From contig JAIXUH010000012.1 of assembly GCA_027484145.1 (NCBI GenBank), forward strand, positions 1-64,000: DNA of 64,000 nt, written 5' to 3'. Made by a program: the position numbers and the translations under genes. Shown piece after piece: positions 44,446 through 56,288 of this stretch (position 1 is its first letter; the number at the start of each line of letters is the position of its first letter). A model generated the notes under the pieces. The model ran no database searches. It was given only the letters and a program-made list of their open reading frames with translations, and was not told the origin of the DNA. This DNA is from Rhodobacter sp. Its GTDB lineage: Bacteria; Pseudomonadota; Alphaproteobacteria; Rhodobacterales; Rhodobacteraceae.

Positions 44446-44849
44446 GCCTTCTGCGGTCGCAACCGACCGATGGCATTCCGTGGAAACACCTGCTGATTGC
44501 CGCCCTGTTTGCTTGGGCGGTGCCATCCCTGATCGGGGTGGCCCTGCTGGGCCTGTTTCATGCGGGCGGCGACCAGTTGCCCGGCAATGCGCCGCTCTAT
44601 CTGTGGAGCGGATCGGTCATGATGCTGCTCTCGCCGATGCTCAGCTTTGCGGGGCTGGTGCTGGCGGTGCCGCTGTCGGGCCTCCTCTTGCGCGCCGGGT
44701 GGTTCGGCTGGCTGATCGCCGCCGCCATCGGCGCGGGCGTGGGCGCGCTGATGAGCGGCATGATCGAATTTCCGGCCGCCGCGCCCTTTGGCGTGGTGAT
44801 CCTGCTGCTGTTGCGCTTTGTGCTGGGGCGGTTGCGCCCGCTGTCGTAA
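44442..44849 (+). CDS. Hypothetical four-helix membrane protein, 135 aa
   Basis: 135 residues with four hydrophobic segments: LLIAALFAWAVPSLIGVALL, SGSVMMLLSPMLSFAGLVLA, WFGWLIAAAIGAGVGALMSG and FGVVILLLLRFVL. No family is recognised. Its ATG overlaps the tldD stop, so it is co-translated with tldD. Confidence 0.75.
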   Translation: MSLLRSQPTDGIPWKHLLIAALFAWAVPSLIGVALLGLFHAGGDQLPGNAPLYLWSGSVMMLLSPMLSFAGLVLAVPLSGLLLRAGWFGWLIAAAIGAGVGALMSGMIEFPAAAPFGVVILLLLRFVLGRLRPLS

Positions 44850-44862
44850 TCGGATGGCGCGA

Positions 44863-46608
44863 TCAGTTGGCCATCAGCGCCGACACCGGCGCCAAAGCCA
44901 CCGTCGACGACCGCCCTTCGACCGACCATTCCAAGATGGCGGCCACGGTTTCGGGGCGCAGCGCGCCGATGACGGCCACCTCACCCTCTTGCGCGGCCTT
45001 GAACGCCGCCCGGTCCAGATAGCGGCGGATCAAGGGGCTGTCCTCGCCCTCGGCATCCAACTGGCGAAAGATCATCGTCGCGGGCAGGTTTTCGCGCCGT
45101 GCCACCTGATCGGCGGCGTTCAACCCCCGGTCAAACGTCACCAGACCGCGCCCCTGCCCGGCCAGAATCGGCACGACCTGCGTGGCCAGCGGGCGGTTGT
45201 CCTGAAACACCGCGCCCGCCGGGTCGATCACGGCCACCGCTTCGGGCAGGCGCGTCGCCAGTTCCTGAAAACTTTGCTCCAGATCCGATGGGGCCGCCCC
45301 TTCGGGAATGCCGGTGGCGGCCATCACCACCTCTTGCCCGCCCGCGCGCCAGATCGCGGCCCGGTCTGCCGCCCCGTCTGACAAGGGATCAATCACGATC
45401 GACAGCGCAAGGGGCAGCGCCGCCAGCTCCTGCCGGTTCACATCGGTCGCCCCGTCATCCACCAAAAGGATCGCGTAAAGCGGCTTTCCGGCGGCATTCT
45501 CATAGGGCCGCGCAAAGCGCTGCAACGGCGGCAGATCGGGGTCATCGGCGGCAGGCAAGATTTCGGCTTCGGCGGCAGGAATCTCCGCCTCGGCCGCCGG
45601 GGGTTCGGCCCCGATGCGCGGCAAGCGGTTTGTCACCACCCCGGTCGCCTGATCGGACAGGCCCGGCGTCGTTGGCAGGGCCGGTGCAGGCTCTACGGTC
45701 TGAACAGGCTCGGGCTGCGCGGCGGGGGCCGGTTCGGGCATGGTCCCGGCGTCAGGCACAGGTGCGGGGGCAATAGCGGCGGGCGGCGTCGGCTCGCTTT
45801 CCGGCAAAGGCTGCAACAACGCCTCTTCCTCGGGCGTCAGGGGCGGCGGCGGCGGCAGATCCGCCGCACCCGGCGCAGGCTCGGCCAGCAGCACGCCGGG
45901 TGCGGCGGGCGTTTCGGCGGCGGGCTGCCCGGTTGTCACCGAGGGGGTGGCCGCAGGACCATTCTGCTGCGCCTGCAACAGCACTTCGGACGGCGCATCC
46001 GTCGGCGGCGGCACGGGCGGCTTTGCCGGGGCAACGGCGGCCACGGCGGGGGCATCCGCCACCTCGGGTGTGGCGGGTGGCACAGGTTGCGCGGGGCTAG
46101 GTGCATCGCCCGTGGCTGCAGCAGGGGCAAGCGGGGCCGTCACCTCGGCCACGGCATCCGCAGGGGCGGCAGGCGCATCGCTGGCTGCCACAGGTTTTGC
46201 CGCAAGCGCATCGGCAGCCGGTTTTTCGGCGGACGTTTCAGCCACAGGCGGCGCGTCTGCGGCCGGGGCTTCGGCAACGGGCGCAGCTTTGACGGGCGCG
46301 GGCGCGATAGGGGCAGGCTTGGCAGGCTCGGGTGTCACGGGCGCAGTGACCGCAGCATTTGCCGCCGGATCGGCAGCCTTGGCGGTGGCATCGGCGGGCG
46401 CTGCCTTGGTCGGCGCGGGCTTTGCCGCCAAGGCGGGGGCGGCATCCTTGGCAACGGTGGCCGGGGCGGCGGCAGTTGGCGCAGGGGCCTTGGCCGAACC
46501 ACCCGGCCCCGCCATCTGCGACAAGGCGGCCAGACCGCCGACGGCAAACACGCCACCCAAAAGCACGCCTCGAACGAAACCAGCCACCCTGCTGCCCCTT
46601 TTGTCCAT
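44863..46608 (-). CDS. yibQ: YibQ-like divergent polysaccharide deacetylase
   Basis: 581 residues. An N-terminal anchor ([20 protein letters not shown]) is followed by about 320 residues of low-complexity Ala/Pro/Glu/Val linker. The C-terminal 220 residues are the divergent polysaccharide deacetylase domain ([77 protein letters not shown]). The linker could span periplasm or peptidoglycan. ATG at 46608 is chosen from the start of the membrane anchor. A yibQ-like gene is also linked to trp genes in R. sphaeroides, to my recollection. Confidence 0.82.
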   Translation of the reverse strand: MDKRGSRVAGFVRGVLLGGVFAVGGLAALSQMAGPGGSAKAPAPTAAAPATVAKDAAPALAAKPAPTKAAPADATAKAADPAANAAVTAPVTPEPAKPAPIAPAPVKAAPVAEAPAADAPPVAETSAEKPAADALAAKPVAASDAPAAPADAVAEVTAPLAPAAATGDAPSPAQPVPPATPEVADAPAVAAVAPAKPPVPPPTDAPSEVLLQAQQNGPAATPSVTTGQPAAETPAAPGVLLAEPAPGAADLPPPPPLTPEEEALLQPLPESEPTPPAAIAPAPVPDAGTMPEPAPAAQPEPVQTVEPAPALPTTPGLSDQATGVVTNRLPRIGAEPPAAEAEIPAAEAEILPAADDPDLPPLQRFARPYENAAGKPLYAILLVDDGATDVNRQELAALPLALSIVIDPLSDGAADRAAIWRAGGQEVVMAATGIPEGAAPSDLEQSFQELATRLPEAVAVIDPAGAVFQDNRPLATQVVPILAGQGRGLVTFDRGLNAADQVARRENLPATMIFRQLDAEGEDSPLIRRYLDRAAFKAAQEGEVAVIGALRPETVAAILEWSVEGRSSTVALAPVSALMAN

Positions 46609-46980
46609 GTCACCCGGACGGCCTTTCAGCCCCGGCGCAAACCCCACCACGCCAACGCCAGCTGCGCCCTCTATACCCCGGCGCACGCCCGTCTTCATCC
46701 CCTATCGCGCGGCGGCGGGCAAGATACCGCCGCAGCACCCGCCATCGTTTTGCACGCAAGGCGGCAGCTTTGCCCCGGTTCCCGCACCGCCTTTGCGCTG
46801 CAGGCCACCGCTTTGTGCCCCCCGGTGGCTGCAGCACGGCCCCCACGCGCCCGGCGGTTTACACGCCACGGCGGATCGGCGATAACAACCGCGATACCCC
46901 CGCCCCGCAGGGCAGGCCTGTGGCGCCCCGTGCCGGGACCGCAGGCACAAGTTCAACAAGACCAAACGGTTGTGCCATCC
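46609..46980. other. Intergenic region before trpG
   Basis: 372 bp between the deacetylase and trpG starts. trpE is absent here. Apart from an inverted repeat just before trpG (GGCACAA at 46944-46950, TTGTGCC at 46970-46976) I see no clear promoter, leader peptide with Trp codons or attenuator. Confidence 0.6.
46944..46976 (+). promoter_or_regulatory. Hairpin overlapping the trpG initiation region
   Basis: 7-bp inverted repeat GGCACAA/TTGTGCC with a 19-nt loop. Its 3-prime arm ends 4 nt before the ATG, where the ribosome would bind, and there is no good Shine-Dalgarno sequence. Possible translational control. Confidence 0.4.
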
Positions 46981-47568
46981 ATGCTGCTTCTGATCGACAA
47001 CTACGACAGCTTTACCTACAACCTCGTCCACTATTTTGGCGAGCTTGGAGCCGATGTCGTGGTCAAGCGCAATGATGCGCTGAACGTGCAGGACGTGCTG
47101 GCCATGGCCCCGCAGGCGATCATCCTGTCACCGGGCCCTTGCGATCCGGCACAGGCGGGCATCTGCTTGCCGCTAACCACCGCCGCCTATGAGGCGAAGA
47201 TCCCCCTTTTGGGCGTCTGCCTTGGCCACCAGACGATCGGTGAAGCTTTTGGCGGAAACGTCGTCCGCTGCCACGAGATTGTGCACGGCAAGATGGGCGC
47301 GATGCACCATGCGGGCAAAGGCGTGTTCCGTGGCCTGCCCTCGCCTTTCCTTGCCACGCGCTATCATTCCCTGATCGTCGACCGCGCCACCCTGCCCGAT
47401 TGCCTTGAGGTCACGGCATGGCTTGAGGATGGCACGATCATGGGCCTGCGCCACAAGACCGCGCTGATCGAAGGCGTGCAGTTCCACCCCGAATCCATTG
47501 CATCCGAACACGGCCATCAGCTTTTGCGGAACTTTCTGGAAGACGCCCGCGTGACGGTGCCGGCATGA
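46981..47568 (+). CDS. trpG: Anthranilate synthase component II (glutamine amidotransferase)
   Basis: 195 residues, class I amidotransferase. The nucleophile Cys is in [17 protein letters not shown], and the His/Glu dyad is in [34 protein letters not shown] is the family N-terminus. TrpG releases ammonia from glutamine for TrpE; it may serve aminodeoxychorismate synthase too. The gene overlaps trpD by 4 nt; no trpE is encoded nearby. Confidence 0.93.
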   Translation: MLLLIDNYDSFTYNLVHYFGELGADVVVKRNDALNVQDVLAMAPQAIILSPGPCDPAQAGICLPLTTAAYEAKIPLLGVCLGHQTIGEAFGGNVVRCHEIVHGKMGAMHHAGKGVFRGLPSPFLATRYHSLIVDRATLPDCLEVTAWLEDGTIMGLRHKTALIEGVQFHPESIASEHGHQLLRNFLEDARVTVPA

Positions 47569-48578
47569 GCGATATCCTCAAACCCCTGATCGGCATCGCC
47601 GCCACCCGCCCCCTGACCCGGGCCGAGGCCGAGGCCGCCTTTGCCGCCCTGTTCGAAGGGCAGGGCACCCCGGCCCAGATGGGCGGCTTTCTGATGGCGC
47701 TGCGCACACGCGGCGAAACGGTCGATGAATACGCCGCCGCTGCCTCGGTCATGCGCGCCAAATGCAATGCCGTGCGCGCACCCGAAGGTGCCATGGACAT
47801 CGTCGGCACCGGCGGTGACGGCAAGGGCACGCTGAACATCTCCACCGCCACGGCCTTTGTTGTGGCGGGTGCGGGCGTTGTGGTGGCCAAACACGGCAAC
47901 CGGAACCTGTCGTCCAAATCCGGTGCGGCCGATGCGCTGACCGAAATGGGCCTGAACGTCATGGTCGGCCCGGATGTGGTGGAACGGTGCCTCGCACAGG
48001 CGGGCATCGGCTTCATGATGGCCCCCATGCACCACCCGGCCATCCGCCACGTGATGCCAGTGCGCGCCGAACTGGGCACGCGCACGATTTTCAACATCCT
48101 TGGTCCCCTGACCAACCCCGCAGGCGTGCGGCGGCAGTTGACCGGGGCCTTCAGCGCCGCCCTGATCCGCCCGATGGCCGAAACGCTGCTGGCGCTTGGC
48201 AGCATCAAGGCGTGGCTGGTGCATGGTGGCGATGGCACGGATGAAATCTCGATTGCCGCCCCCACCCATGTGGCTGCCGTAGAAAACGGCATGGTGCGGG
48301 AATTCACTTTGCGCCCCGAAGATGCGGGCCTGCCCTACCACCCGTTTGAACATATCATGGGTGGCACGCCCGCCGAAAACGCGGTGGCCTTCCGCGCGCT
48401 GCTGGATGGCGCGTCAGGGGCTTACCGCGATGCGGTGCTGTTCAACGCCGCCGCCGCCCTTGTCGTGGCGGACAAGGCCGCAACCCTTGCCGAAGGGGTG
48501 GCACTGGCCCGGACCTCCATCGATTCGGGGGCGGCCAAGGCCAAGGTCGCGGCCCTTGCCCGCCTGACCCACGCCTGA
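47565..48578 (+). CDS. trpD: Anthranilate phosphoribosyltransferase
   Basis: 337 residues. [18 protein letters not shown] and [20 protein letters not shown] are the PRPP-binding motifs; [19 protein letters not shown] follows. It makes phosphoribosyl anthranilate, second step of tryptophan synthesis. ATGA overlap with trpG and 6 bp to ung. Confidence 0.96.
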   Translation: MSDILKPLIGIAATRPLTRAEAEAAFAALFEGQGTPAQMGGFLMALRTRGETVDEYAAAASVMRAKCNAVRAPEGAMDIVGTGGDGKGTLNISTATAFVVAGAGVVVAKHGNRNLSSKSGAADALTEMGLNVMVGPDVVERCLAQAGIGFMMAPMHHPAIRHVMPVRAELGTRTIFNILGPLTNPAGVRRQLTGAFSAALIRPMAETLLALGSIKAWLVHGGDGTDEISIAAPTHVAAVENGMVREFTLRPEDAGLPYHPFEHIMGGTPAENAVAFRALLDGASGAYRDAVLFNAAAALVVADKAATLAEGVALARTSIDSGAAKAKVAALARLTHA

Positions 48579-48584
48579 ATCGGC

Positions 48585-49232
48585 ATGAACAGGCCAGCCC
48601 CGCCCGAAAGCTGGGCCAACCTGCCGTTCTTTGCCACGCACTGGCCCGCCCTCTGGGACAGGCTTTCTGCCACAACCGGCTGGCAACCCGCGCCGGACGC
48701 CATCTTCCGCGCCCTGACCCTGACCCCGCGCGGGTCCGTGCGGGTGGTGATCCTGGGGCAAGACCCCTATCACACCCCCGGCCGCGCCACCGGCCTTGCG
48801 TTTTCCTTTCCCGATGGCACCCCGCCCCGCGATTCCCTGAAAAACATTCTGGCCGAGGTGCAGTCTGACACCGGCCACGCCCATCCGTCCGGCGATCTGA
48901 CCGGCTGGGCACGGCAAGGGGTGCTGCTTTTGAACACCGTGCTGACCGTGCCCGTGGGGCAGGCCCATGGCCACAAGGGCTGGGGCTGGGAACATCTGGT
49001 CGCCCAAGTGTTGCAGGCCGTCGCCGCCGATGGCCCCTGCGCCTTTGTCCTGTGGGGGGCCCCGGCGCAAAAGGCCTGCGCCGCCCTTCCCCTTGCGGGC
49101 CATCTGGTCCTGACCGCGCCGCACCCTTCGCCCCTGTCCGTCTATCGCGGCTTTTTCGGATCGCGGCCATTTACCGCCATCAACCGCTGGCTAGCCGACC
49201 GGGGCGAAGCTGAAATCGACTGGTCGGCCTGA
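48585..49232 (+). CDS. ung: Uracil-DNA glycosylase, family 1
   Basis: 215 residues. Catalytic motif GQDPYH (residues 58-63, Asp60) and the DNA-minor-groove loop HPSPLS (180-185) are intact. It removes uracil from DNA. The gene interrupts the tryptophan genes between trpD and trpC, with only 6 bp to trpD and 60 bp to trpC. Confidence 0.95.
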   Translation: MNRPAPPESWANLPFFATHWPALWDRLSATTGWQPAPDAIFRALTLTPRGSVRVVILGQDPYHTPGRATGLAFSFPDGTPPRDSLKNILAEVQSDTGHAHPSGDLTGWARQGVLLLNTVLTVPVGQAHGHKGWGWEHLVAQVLQAVAADGPCAFVLWGAPAQKACAALPLAGHLVLTAPHPSPLSVYRGFFGSRPFTAINRWLADRGEAEIDWSA

Positions 49233-49292
49233 CGGCTGCCGCCTTTCCTTCACCGCGCGCCCGCGCTAGGACTAGGCCCAAGGAGACGCCCG

Positions 49293-50105
49293 ATGAGCAC
49301 CATTCTTGACCGGATCAAAGCCTATAAACTGGACGAAGTCGCCGCGCGCAAGGCGGCCCGCCCCCTGTCCGAGGTTGAGGCCGAGGCCCGCAATGCCCCA
49401 GCCCCGCGCGGCTTTGCCAAGGCGCTGTCCGCGGCGGCCACCACCGGCTATGGCCTGATCGCAGAGATCAAGAAAGCCAGCCCGTCCAAAGGGTTGATCC
49501 GCGCCGATTTCGACCCGCCCGCCCTTGCCCGCGCCTATGAGGCCGGGGGGGCAACCTGTCTTTCGGTGCTGACCGATGGCCCGTCGTTTCAGGGGGCCGA
49601 CGAATTTCTGGTGCAGGCACGCGCGGGAACCGCCCTGCCCTGTCTGCGCAAGGACTTCATCTATGACACCTATCAGGTCACTGAGGCCCGCGCCCTGACT
49701 GCCGATTGCATCCTGATCATCATGGCGTCGCTGTCCGACGATCAGGCGCAAGAGATTGAGGCCGCCGCGATGGCATGGGGCATGGATGTCCTGATCGAAG
49801 TGCATGACAAGGCTGAACTGGAGCGCGCGGCCCTGCTCAAATCCCCCCTCATCGGCATCAACAACCGCAATCTGCATACGTTCGAAGTGACGCTCGACAC
49901 CACCCGCGATCTGGCGCGCCGCGTGCCCGATGACCGGCTTTTGGTGTCGGAATCCGGCCTTTACACCCCGGCCGATCTGGCAGACCTCGCGCAATACGGC
50001 GCACGCTGTTTTCTGATCGGCGAAAGCCTGATGCGTCAGGCCGATGTCACCGCCGCCACCCGCGCCATCCTGGCCAACCCGCTGACCGCGCAAGGTGGGA
50101 CATGA
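49293..50105 (+). CDS. trpC: Indole-3-glycerol phosphate synthase
   Basis: 270 residues, TIM barrel. Key strands are [54 protein letters not shown] and [14 protein letters not shown]. It closes the ring in the fourth step of tryptophan synthesis. AAGGAGA ribosome site; 4-nt overlap with moaC. Confidence 0.96.
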   Translation: MSTILDRIKAYKLDEVAARKAARPLSEVEAEARNAPAPRGFAKALSAAATTGYGLIAEIKKASPSKGLIRADFDPPALARAYEAGGATCLSVLTDGPSFQGADEFLVQARAGTALPCLRKDFIYDTYQVTEARALTADCILIIMASLSDDQAQEIEAAAMAWGMDVLIEVHDKAELERAALLKSPLIGINNRNLHTFEVTLDTTRDLARRVPDDRLLVSESGLYTPADLADLAQYGARCFLIGESLMRQADVTAATRAILANPLTAQGGT

Positions 50106-50599
50106 CCGCCAAGGAAACCCCGTCCGGACTGACCCATTTCGACGGTCAGGGCCACGCGCATATGGTCGATGTGTCGGCCAAGCCCGTCACCGACCGCGTG
50201 GCCGTGGCGCGCGGCCATGTGGTGATGTCCGCCGAAACGCTGGCGCTCATCACCTCGGGGCAGGCGAAAAAGGGCGATGTTCTGGGTGTGGCGCGTCTGG
50301 CGGGCATCATGGCGGCCAAGCGCACCGCCGACCTGATCCCTTTGTGCCACCCGCTGCCCATCACCAAAGTCTCGGTCGATCTGACCCCGGACGCCACCCT
50401 GCCGGGCATCATCGTCGAGGCGACCGTGAAAACCGGCGGCCAGACCGGGGTCGAGATGGAGGCGCTGACCGCCGTTTCCGTCGCCTGCCTGACGATCTAT
50501 GACATGGTCAAGGCGGTGGAAAAATCCATGCGCATCGAAGGCATCCGCCTGATGCTGAAAGACGGCGGCAAATCCGGGCGGTTCGAGGCAGGCACATGA
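50102..50599 (+). CDS. moaC: Cyclic pyranopterin monophosphate synthase
   Basis: 165 residues. [36 protein letters not shown] and [20 protein letters not shown] are the conserved active-site stretches. It forms cPMP, the first stable precursor of molybdenum cofactor. It overlaps trpC and moeA by 4 nt each. Confidence 0.96.
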   Translation: MTAKETPSGLTHFDGQGHAHMVDVSAKPVTDRVAVARGHVVMSAETLALITSGQAKKGDVLGVARLAGIMAAKRTADLIPLCHPLPITKVSVDLTPDATLPGIIVEATVKTGGQTGVEMEALTAVSVACLTIYDMVKAVEKSMRIEGIRLMLKDGGKSGRFEAGT

Positions 50600-51780
50600 T
50601 TTCGGTCGCGCAGGCATTGGCCGAATGCCTTGCCCTTGTGCAGCCCTTGGGGCGCGAGGCTGTGCCGCTGACCGCCGCCGCCGGGCGCTATATGCCCGCC
50701 CCCGCCCTTGCCAGCCGCGACCAGCCACCCTTTGATGCCTCGGCCATGGATGGCTATGCCGTGCCCGGCAGACCCGCCGCAGGCGATAGCCTTGAAGTGG
50801 TGGGCGAAGCCGGTGCCGGCCATGCATGGCCCGGCACGCTGACCACCGGGCAGGCCCTGCGCATTTTCACCGGCGCCCCCCTGCCGCAGGGCGCATCGCG
50901 CGTAGTGATCCAAGAGGATGTTACCCGCGACGGCGCCCGCATCACCATTAAGCCAGGGGCCGACACCGCCACCCATATCCGCCCTGCAGGCCAAGATTTC
51001 CGCGCGGGCGACGCGCTGTCACCCCGCCTGTTGCGCCCCAATGATCTGGCGCTTTTGGCGTCGATGAACCACGCATCCGTCACGGTGACCCGCCGCCCCG
51101 TGGTGGCGCTGATCGCCACGGGCGACGAATTGGTGATGCCGGGAGAGGCCCCCGCCCCCGACCAGATCATCGCGTCAAACTCCTTTGCCCTCAAGGCGTT
51201 GTGCGAGGGTGAGGGGGCAAAGGTGCGCCTTTTGCCCATCGCGCGCGACACCACCGCCGACCTGTCCACCGTGCTTAGCCTTGCCCAAGGGGCTGACCTG
51301 ATCCTGACCACAGGCGGCGCATCGGTGGGCGATCATGACCTTGTGGCGCAGGTCGCGCAAAGCATGGGCCTGCAGCGCAGCTTCTGGAAAATCTCCATGC
51401 GCCCCGGCAAGCCGCTGATGGCAGGCCGTCTGGGCGATGCCGCCATGCTGGGCCTTCCGGGAAACCCCGTATCTTCAATCGTTTGCGCGCATCTCTTCGT
51501 GTTACCCATGATCCGCGCCATGCTGGGATTGCCGCCACAAGCACTGCCCCCGCAGCCACGCTTGGCACAGCTTGCGACCAGCGTCGAAGCGAATGGCCCG
51601 CGCACCCACTACATGCGCGCGCGGCTGACTCAGACCGATGGTCTGCCGCTGATCGCGCCCTTTGACCATCAGGACAGCTCGCTCCTCTCGGTGCTGGCCG
51701 CCGCCGACGCGCTTTTGATCCGCCCCATCGGTGATCCGGCGCGCGGCGCGGGCGAAACGGTCACCTATCTGCCGCTGTAA
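50596..51780 (+). CDS. moeA: Molybdopterin molybdenumtransferase
   Basis: 394 residues, MoeA/gephyrin E-domain type. [35 protein letters not shown] and [16 protein letters not shown] are hallmark motifs; the C-terminal domain IV is present. It inserts molybdate into the cofactor. The solitary CoxL-like enzyme at 60445 would be one client. Confidence 0.95.
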   Translation: MISVAQALAECLALVQPLGREAVPLTAAAGRYMPAPALASRDQPPFDASAMDGYAVPGRPAAGDSLEVVGEAGAGHAWPGTLTTGQALRIFTGAPLPQGASRVVIQEDVTRDGARITIKPGADTATHIRPAGQDFRAGDALSPRLLRPNDLALLASMNHASVTVTRRPVVALIATGDELVMPGEAPAPDQIIASNSFALKALCEGEGAKVRLLPIARDTTADLSTVLSLAQGADLILTTGGASVGDHDLVAQVAQSMGLQRSFWKISMRPGKPLMAGRLGDAAMLGLPGNPVSSIVCAHLFVLPMIRAMLGLPPQALPPQPRLAQLATSVEANGPRTHYMRARLTQTDGLPLIAPFDHQDSSLLSVLAAADALLIRPIGDPARGAGETVTYLPL

Positions 51781-51823
51781 TCTGCCTTTCGTGCAGGGAT
51801 TCCCAGGGTGATTCGCATTTTTC

Positions 51824-51854
51824 TTGACACAAACCGGGAACACGGACAGAACAT
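51824..51854 (+). promoter_or_regulatory. lexA promoter with SOS box
   Basis: The direct repeat GAAC-N7-GAAC (51838-51852) is the complement form of the alphaproteobacterial LexA site GTTC-N7-GTTC. TTGACA at 51824-51829 is a good -35 box, so the repressor site overlaps the spacer and -10 region. LexA thus represses its own gene. Confidence 0.85.
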
Positions 51855-51884
51855 AGCGTTAACGAATTGCCAACGGGGTTGCCC

Positions 51885-52577
51885 ATGCTCACGCGCAAAC
51901 AGCTTGAACTTCTGGACTTCATCAAACAGCGCACCGACCGCGACGGCGTGCCCCCGTCGTTTGACGAGATGAAGGATGCGCTGGACCTGCGCTCCAAGTC
52001 CGGCATCCACCGTCTGATCACGGCGCTGGAGGAACGCGGCTTCATCCGCCGTCTGGCCCACCGCGCCCGCGCGCTGGAAATCATCAAGCTGCCCGACGCG
52101 ATGGAAAAGCCCGGCTTTACCCCACGCGTCGTCTCGGGCAGCCGCCCCGAAGCACCCGCCCCGCGCAACGCCATGCCGGTGCAGGCCGTGCACGCCATGG
52201 AACTGCCGGTCATGGGCCGCATCGCCGCCGGTGTGCCAATCGAGGCGATCTCGGAAATCTCGCACCATGTCTCGGTCCCCGGCTCGATGCTCTCCGGCCG
52301 CGGCAACCACTATGCGCTTGAGGTCAAGGGCGACTCGATGATCGAGGCCGGGATCAATGATGGCGACATCGTCGTGATCCGCGAACAGAACACCGCCGAA
52401 AATGGCGATATCGTCGTGGCATTGGTCGAAGATCACGAAGCCACGCTGAAACGGTTCCGCCGCAAGGGCAGCATGATCGCGCTCGAGGCCGCCAACCCGG
52501 CCTATGAGACCCGCGTGTTCCCCGACCATCTGGTCAAGGTGCAGGGCCGCCTTGTCGGGCTGATCCGCAGCTACTGA
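51885..52577 (+). CDS. lexA: LexA repressor
   Basis: 230 residues. N-terminal winged helix ([40 protein letters not shown]). The self-cleavage site is A115-G116 in [10 protein letters not shown], with Ser151 in KGDSMIEAG and Lys189 in TLKRF. ATG at 51885 is the family start. Its last bases overlap the convergent comEC gene. Confidence 0.96.
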   Translation: MLTRKQLELLDFIKQRTDRDGVPPSFDEMKDALDLRSKSGIHRLITALEERGFIRRLAHRARALEIIKLPDAMEKPGFTPRVVSGSRPEAPAPRNAMPVQAVHAMELPVMGRIAAGVPIEAISEISHHVSVPGSMLSGRGNHYALEVKGDSMIEAGINDGDIVVIREQNTAENGDIVVALVEDHEATLKRFRRKGSMIALEAANPAYETRVFPDHLVKVQGRLVGLIRSY

Positions 52578-54697
52578 CCCACGGGCGCCGCGGCCAGTTG
52601 TGCCGCGCGCGGGCGCAGGGGGGCAAGGTCGATGTCGCCGCGCACCGGCGCTGACCAGACCCTGCCTTGCGCCTTTGTCGCGACAATCCGCAACCCGGTC
52701 CCATCGGGATACAGCGCCAGCGTGCCGGTGCGGGCCAGCAACGCCTCATCCAGCACGCGGCACCCCGGCGGCGGGTCGGGCACCGGCACCGATACCACCA
52801 CCACTTCGGCCACCGCACAGGCCGCAGCCACCCGCGCGGCGGCACCCTTGCCCTTCAGCGCGACCCCGGTGACACCCGCCACGGTGAAACGCTTCTCCCC
52901 TTCCACACCCTCAAATCCGGGGCGGCTGGCAGCCTCGGTCTGCGGGGCCAGATCGCCGTCATTTTCCAGCCAGTTCTGTGCGGCAAACCCGGCCCCCCGC
53001 CCTGCCGACAGGGCACGCCCCTCTGGCCCCATGACGCCGACCAGCGCTCCGTCATCCGACACCAGCACGACCGGCCGCGCCGTGGCCCCCCACAGTAGCA
53101 CGGCCAACAGCGCCGGGGCCAAAGCACCCCAACGCCACGCCCCCCGGCCCAGTGTCAGCCAAGCCCCTGCCGCAGCAATAAGAGGCAGGACCACCGGACC
53201 GGGGGCTGCAATCGCCGTCACCGCGCCCTCCAGCCCCGCAATCCAATGCGCCACGAACAAGATCCACGCCGACCCCATCTCCATCAGCCACAGCGGCAGG
53301 GCGGCAAGGCCAAAAGGGGCGAGCAGCGCCGCCATCGCCCCGGCGGGCATGACCACCGCGCCCATCACTGGCACGGTCATCAGGTTGGCCAGCAACCCAT
53401 AATCGGTAAAGCGGTTGAAATGCGCCGCCGCAAAGGGGGCCGTGGCAAAGCCGCCGATCAGCGACGACAGCACCAGCGTGAACACCGGCAGCATCCACGG
53501 TGACAACCGCCCCCGCATCACCTGCCGGTCCACCGCCTGGAACCCCACGATCAGCGCCACGGTGGCCGCGAACGACATCTGGAACCCGGGGTCCAACAGG
53601 CTTTCTGGCTTCCACAGCAGCAAAATCGTGCCCGCCACCGCGACCGACCGCAGGGTCAGCGCCCGGCGGTCCAGAAGCACCGCCCCCAGCATGACCGACA
53701 CCATGATAAAGGCGCGTTCCGTCGCCACATTCGCGCCCGACAGCAAAAGATAAAACGCCGCAACCGCCAGTGACACCGCCGCCGCCACCTTCTTGGTGTT
53801 CACCCGCAAGGCCACGGGCGGCACCAGCGCAAGGCCATAGCGGATCAGCCCAAAGATAAAGGCGATCAGGAAGGCAAGGTTCATCCCCGAAATCGCCAGC
53901 AGATGCGCCAGCGAGGAATCGCGCAAGGCCTGCACCGTATCGGCGGTAATGCCAGACCTGTCGCCCGTCATGGCCCCCGCCGCAAAGGCCCCGTCCTGTC
54001 CGGGCATCGCGGCCCGCATCTCGGCGGCCAGATAGCTGCGCAAGCGATCCACAGGCCGGGCACCGGGGGCAGTCGGTTCCCAAAGCATCACCGGCGCGGT
54101 GGTATAGCCCACGGCCCCCAGCCGGTCAAAGAACGCCATCCGGCGAAAGTCAAACGCCCCCGGTTCCACCGGGCCTTCGGGCGCGGCCAGATGCGCGGTG
54201 ACCATGACGATCTGCCCCGGCAAGGGCGCGTGCCCCGGTGTCTTGCTGCGAAGCGCCACCCGCACCCGTTCCGGCGGGTCACGCACCCGGTCCAGCCAGA
54301 CCTGATCCAGCGTGATGCGCAGGGCGTCGGTCTGGCTGCGGTCAATCCCCACCACGCGGCCCGTCACTGGCCCGTAATAGCGAAAGTCCAGCATCGGGGC
54401 CTGCACCATCTGTACCCGCACGCCGCAGGCCAGCACCCCCGCTGCCACGCAAAGCACGGCAATGGCGGGCGCATGGAACACCTCGGGGGCCCACAGCCGC
54501 AGCGCGACGGCCAGCGCCAGCAGCGCAACGGCCACCGCATAAAGCGGCAGACCCGGCTCTGTCGGCAAGGCGAACCACCCGCCAACCCCGCAGCCGATCA
54601 ACAGCGGCACCCAAGGAAACAGCGCCGCACCTGCCCCTTGCAGTGACACCATGGGCCGGGTCAGCCGCCCGATCAGCATCTGCGTCTGGACCGCCAC
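52571..54697 (-). CDS. comEC: ComEC/Rec2-family DNA-uptake channel protein
   Basis: 708 residues. An N-terminal helix pair and OB-type domain (DUF4131) are followed by the multi-helix competence domain with [20 protein letters not shown] and [20 protein letters not shown]. The C-terminal metallo-beta-lactamase domain is missing, giving the short form usual in this group. GTG start at 54697 or ATG at 54679. It translocates single-stranded DNA in transformable bacteria; no other com genes are here. Confidence 0.88.
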   Translation of the reverse strand: MAVQTQMLIGRLTRPMVSLQGAGAALFPWVPLLIGCGVGGWFALPTEPGLPLYAVAVALLALAVALRLWAPEVFHAPAIAVLCVAAGVLACGVRVQMVQAPMLDFRYYGPVTGRVVGIDRSQTDALRITLDQVWLDRVRDPPERVRVALRSKTPGHAPLPGQIVMVTAHLAAPEGPVEPGAFDFRRMAFFDRLGAVGYTTAPVMLWEPTAPGARPVDRLRSYLAAEMRAAMPGQDGAFAAGAMTGDRSGITADTVQALRDSSLAHLLAISGMNLAFLIAFIFGLIRYGLALVPPVALRVNTKKVAAAVSLAVAAFYLLLSGANVATERAFIMVSVMLGAVLLDRRALTLRSVAVAGTILLLWKPESLLDPGFQMSFAATVALIVGFQAVDRQVMRGRLSPWMLPVFTLVLSSLIGGFATAPFAAAHFNRFTDYGLLANLMTVPVMGAVVMPAGAMAALLAPFGLAALPLWLMEMGSAWILFVAHWIAGLEGAVTAIAAPGPVVLPLIAAAGAWLTLGRGAWRWGALAPALLAVLLWGATARPVVLVSDDGALVGVMGPEGRALSAGRGAGFAAQNWLENDGDLAPQTEAASRPGFEGVEGEKRFTVAGVTGVALKGKGAAARVAAACAVAEVVVVSVPVPDPPPGCRVLDEALLARTGTLALYPDGTGLRIVATKAQGRVWSAPVRGDIDLAPLRPRAAQLAAAPVGQ

Positions 54698-54775
54698 CTT
54701 GTGTGTTGCCCCATCCCGTCCTAGAACCGCCGCAAGCCTACCGCCGTCATGGTTTCCGAAAGGTTAATCTGCCCG

Positions 54776-56176
54776 ATGTCCCAGATCGTCACCCGCTTTG
54801 CCCCTTCGCCCACCGGTTATCTGCACATCGGCGGCGCGCGCACGGCGCTGTTCAACTGGCTGTTCGCGCGCGGGCGTGGCGGCAAGTTCCTCTTGCGCAT
54901 CGAGGATACCGACCGCGACCGTTCGACGCCCGAGGCGACGGCGGCCATCCTCCAAGGTCTGACATGGCTGGGTCTGGATTGGGATGGCGAGGCTGTCAGC
55001 CAGTTTGACCGCAAGGACCGCCACGCCGAAGTGGCGCATCAGATGCTGGCGCGCGGCACAGCCTACAAATGCTTTTCCACCGCCGAGGAAATCGCCGCCT
55101 TCCGCGCCGACCAAGAGGCGAAGGGGGCAAGCTATGCGGTCTTTCTCAGCCCATGGCGCGACGCCGACCCCGCCACCCACCCCGATGCGCCCTTTGCCAT
55201 CCGCATGAAGGCCCCGCGCACGGGGGAAACGATTATAAATGATGCCGTTCAGGGAATCGTTACATTCAGGAACGATCAACTGGACGACATGATTGTACTT
55301 CGCTCGGATGGCACCCCCACCTACATGCTGGCCGTCGTGGTTGATGACCACGATATGGGCGTGACCCACGTCATCCGCGGCGATGACCACCTGAACAATG
55401 CCGCACGCCAGACGATGGTTTATCAGGCCATGGGCTGGGACATTCCGGTTTGGGCACATATCCCGCTGATCCATGGCCCTGATGGCAAGAAACTCTCCAA
55501 ACGCCACGGGGCGACAGCCGTGGGCGACTATCAGGCGCAGGGCTTTCCGGCGGCTGGCATGCGCAATTACCTGACCCGCCTTGGCTGGGCACATGGCGAT
55601 GATGAGTTGTTCACCAGTGAACAGGCCATGGCCATGTTCGGGCTGGAGGGAATCGGTCGCAGCCCGGCGCGGCTGGATTTCAAGAAGCTGGAGTCGACCA
55701 GCGGCTGGCACATTGCCCGCACCGATGATGCTGCACTGCTGCATGAAGTTCAGGGCTATCTGACAGCCTCTGGTCAGCCCGCCCTGACGAAAGGACAGCA
55801 TGACCTGCTGTTGCGCGCCATGTATTGCGTCAAGGACAGGGCAAAGACCTTCCCCGAACTCATTGAAAAGGCACACTTCGCGCTGATTTCGCGGCCCGTT
55901 GCGGCGGATGAGGCGGCGGCAAAGGCGCTCGATACGGTATCCCGTGGTATACTGAAAGAATTGACGCCGCGCCTGCAAACTGCTAACTGGACGAAAGACG
56001 CGTTGGAGGCCATTCTCAATGATGTCGCCGCAGCGCACGGTATCGGATTCGGAAAACTTGCGGCACCCTTACGGTCGGCACTGGCCGGACGTACCGCAAC
56101 ACCCAGCGTCTATGACATGATGCTTGTCATTGGTCAGGACGAAACGATTGCGCGGCTGAACGACGCGGCGGCCTGA
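54776..56176 (+). CDS. gltX: Glutamate--tRNA ligase
   Basis: 466 residues, class Ic. HIGH-type motif is [20 protein letters not shown] and KMSKS-type motif [17 protein letters not shown] at 54776 gives the family start [11 protein letters not shown]; an ATG at 54749 is less likely. It charges tRNA-Glu. It is divergent from comEC. Confidence 0.95.
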   Translation: MSQIVTRFAPSPTGYLHIGGARTALFNWLFARGRGGKFLLRIEDTDRDRSTPEATAAILQGLTWLGLDWDGEAVSQFDRKDRHAEVAHQMLARGTAYKCFSTAEEIAAFRADQEAKGASYAVFLSPWRDADPATHPDAPFAIRMKAPRTGETIINDAVQGIVTFRNDQLDDMIVLRSDGTPTYMLAVVVDDHDMGVTHVIRGDDHLNNAARQTMVYQAMGWDIPVWAHIPLIHGPDGKKLSKRHGATAVGDYQAQGFPAAGMRNYLTRLGWAHGDDELFTSEQAMAMFGLEGIGRSPARLDFKKLESTSGWHIARTDDAALLHEVQGYLTASGQPALTKGQHDLLLRAMYCVKDRAKTFPELIEKAHFALISRPVAADEAAAKALDTVSRGILKELTPRLQTANWTKDALEAILNDVAAAHGIGFGKLAAPLRSALAGRTATPSVYDMMLVIGQDETIARLNDAAA

Positions 56177-56288
56177 ACGCTCCGTCCCCTTGCCGCTGCC
56201 AAGGCTTACGCCGCTTCCCGGTGCTGCCAGCCGGGTTCGGTCCGCAAAACAAGGCCCTGATCGGGCCACAAAGCGAGGGATGTGAGAG

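Noticed and set aside
45740-46885. 381-aa glycine/alanine-rich frame opposite the deacetylase linker
   Set aside because: It mirrors a low-complexity Ala/Pro coding stretch and has no independent features.
53415-54646. Open frames opposite comEC
   Set aside because: Shadow frames of a hydrophobic, GC-rich membrane protein with no independent support.
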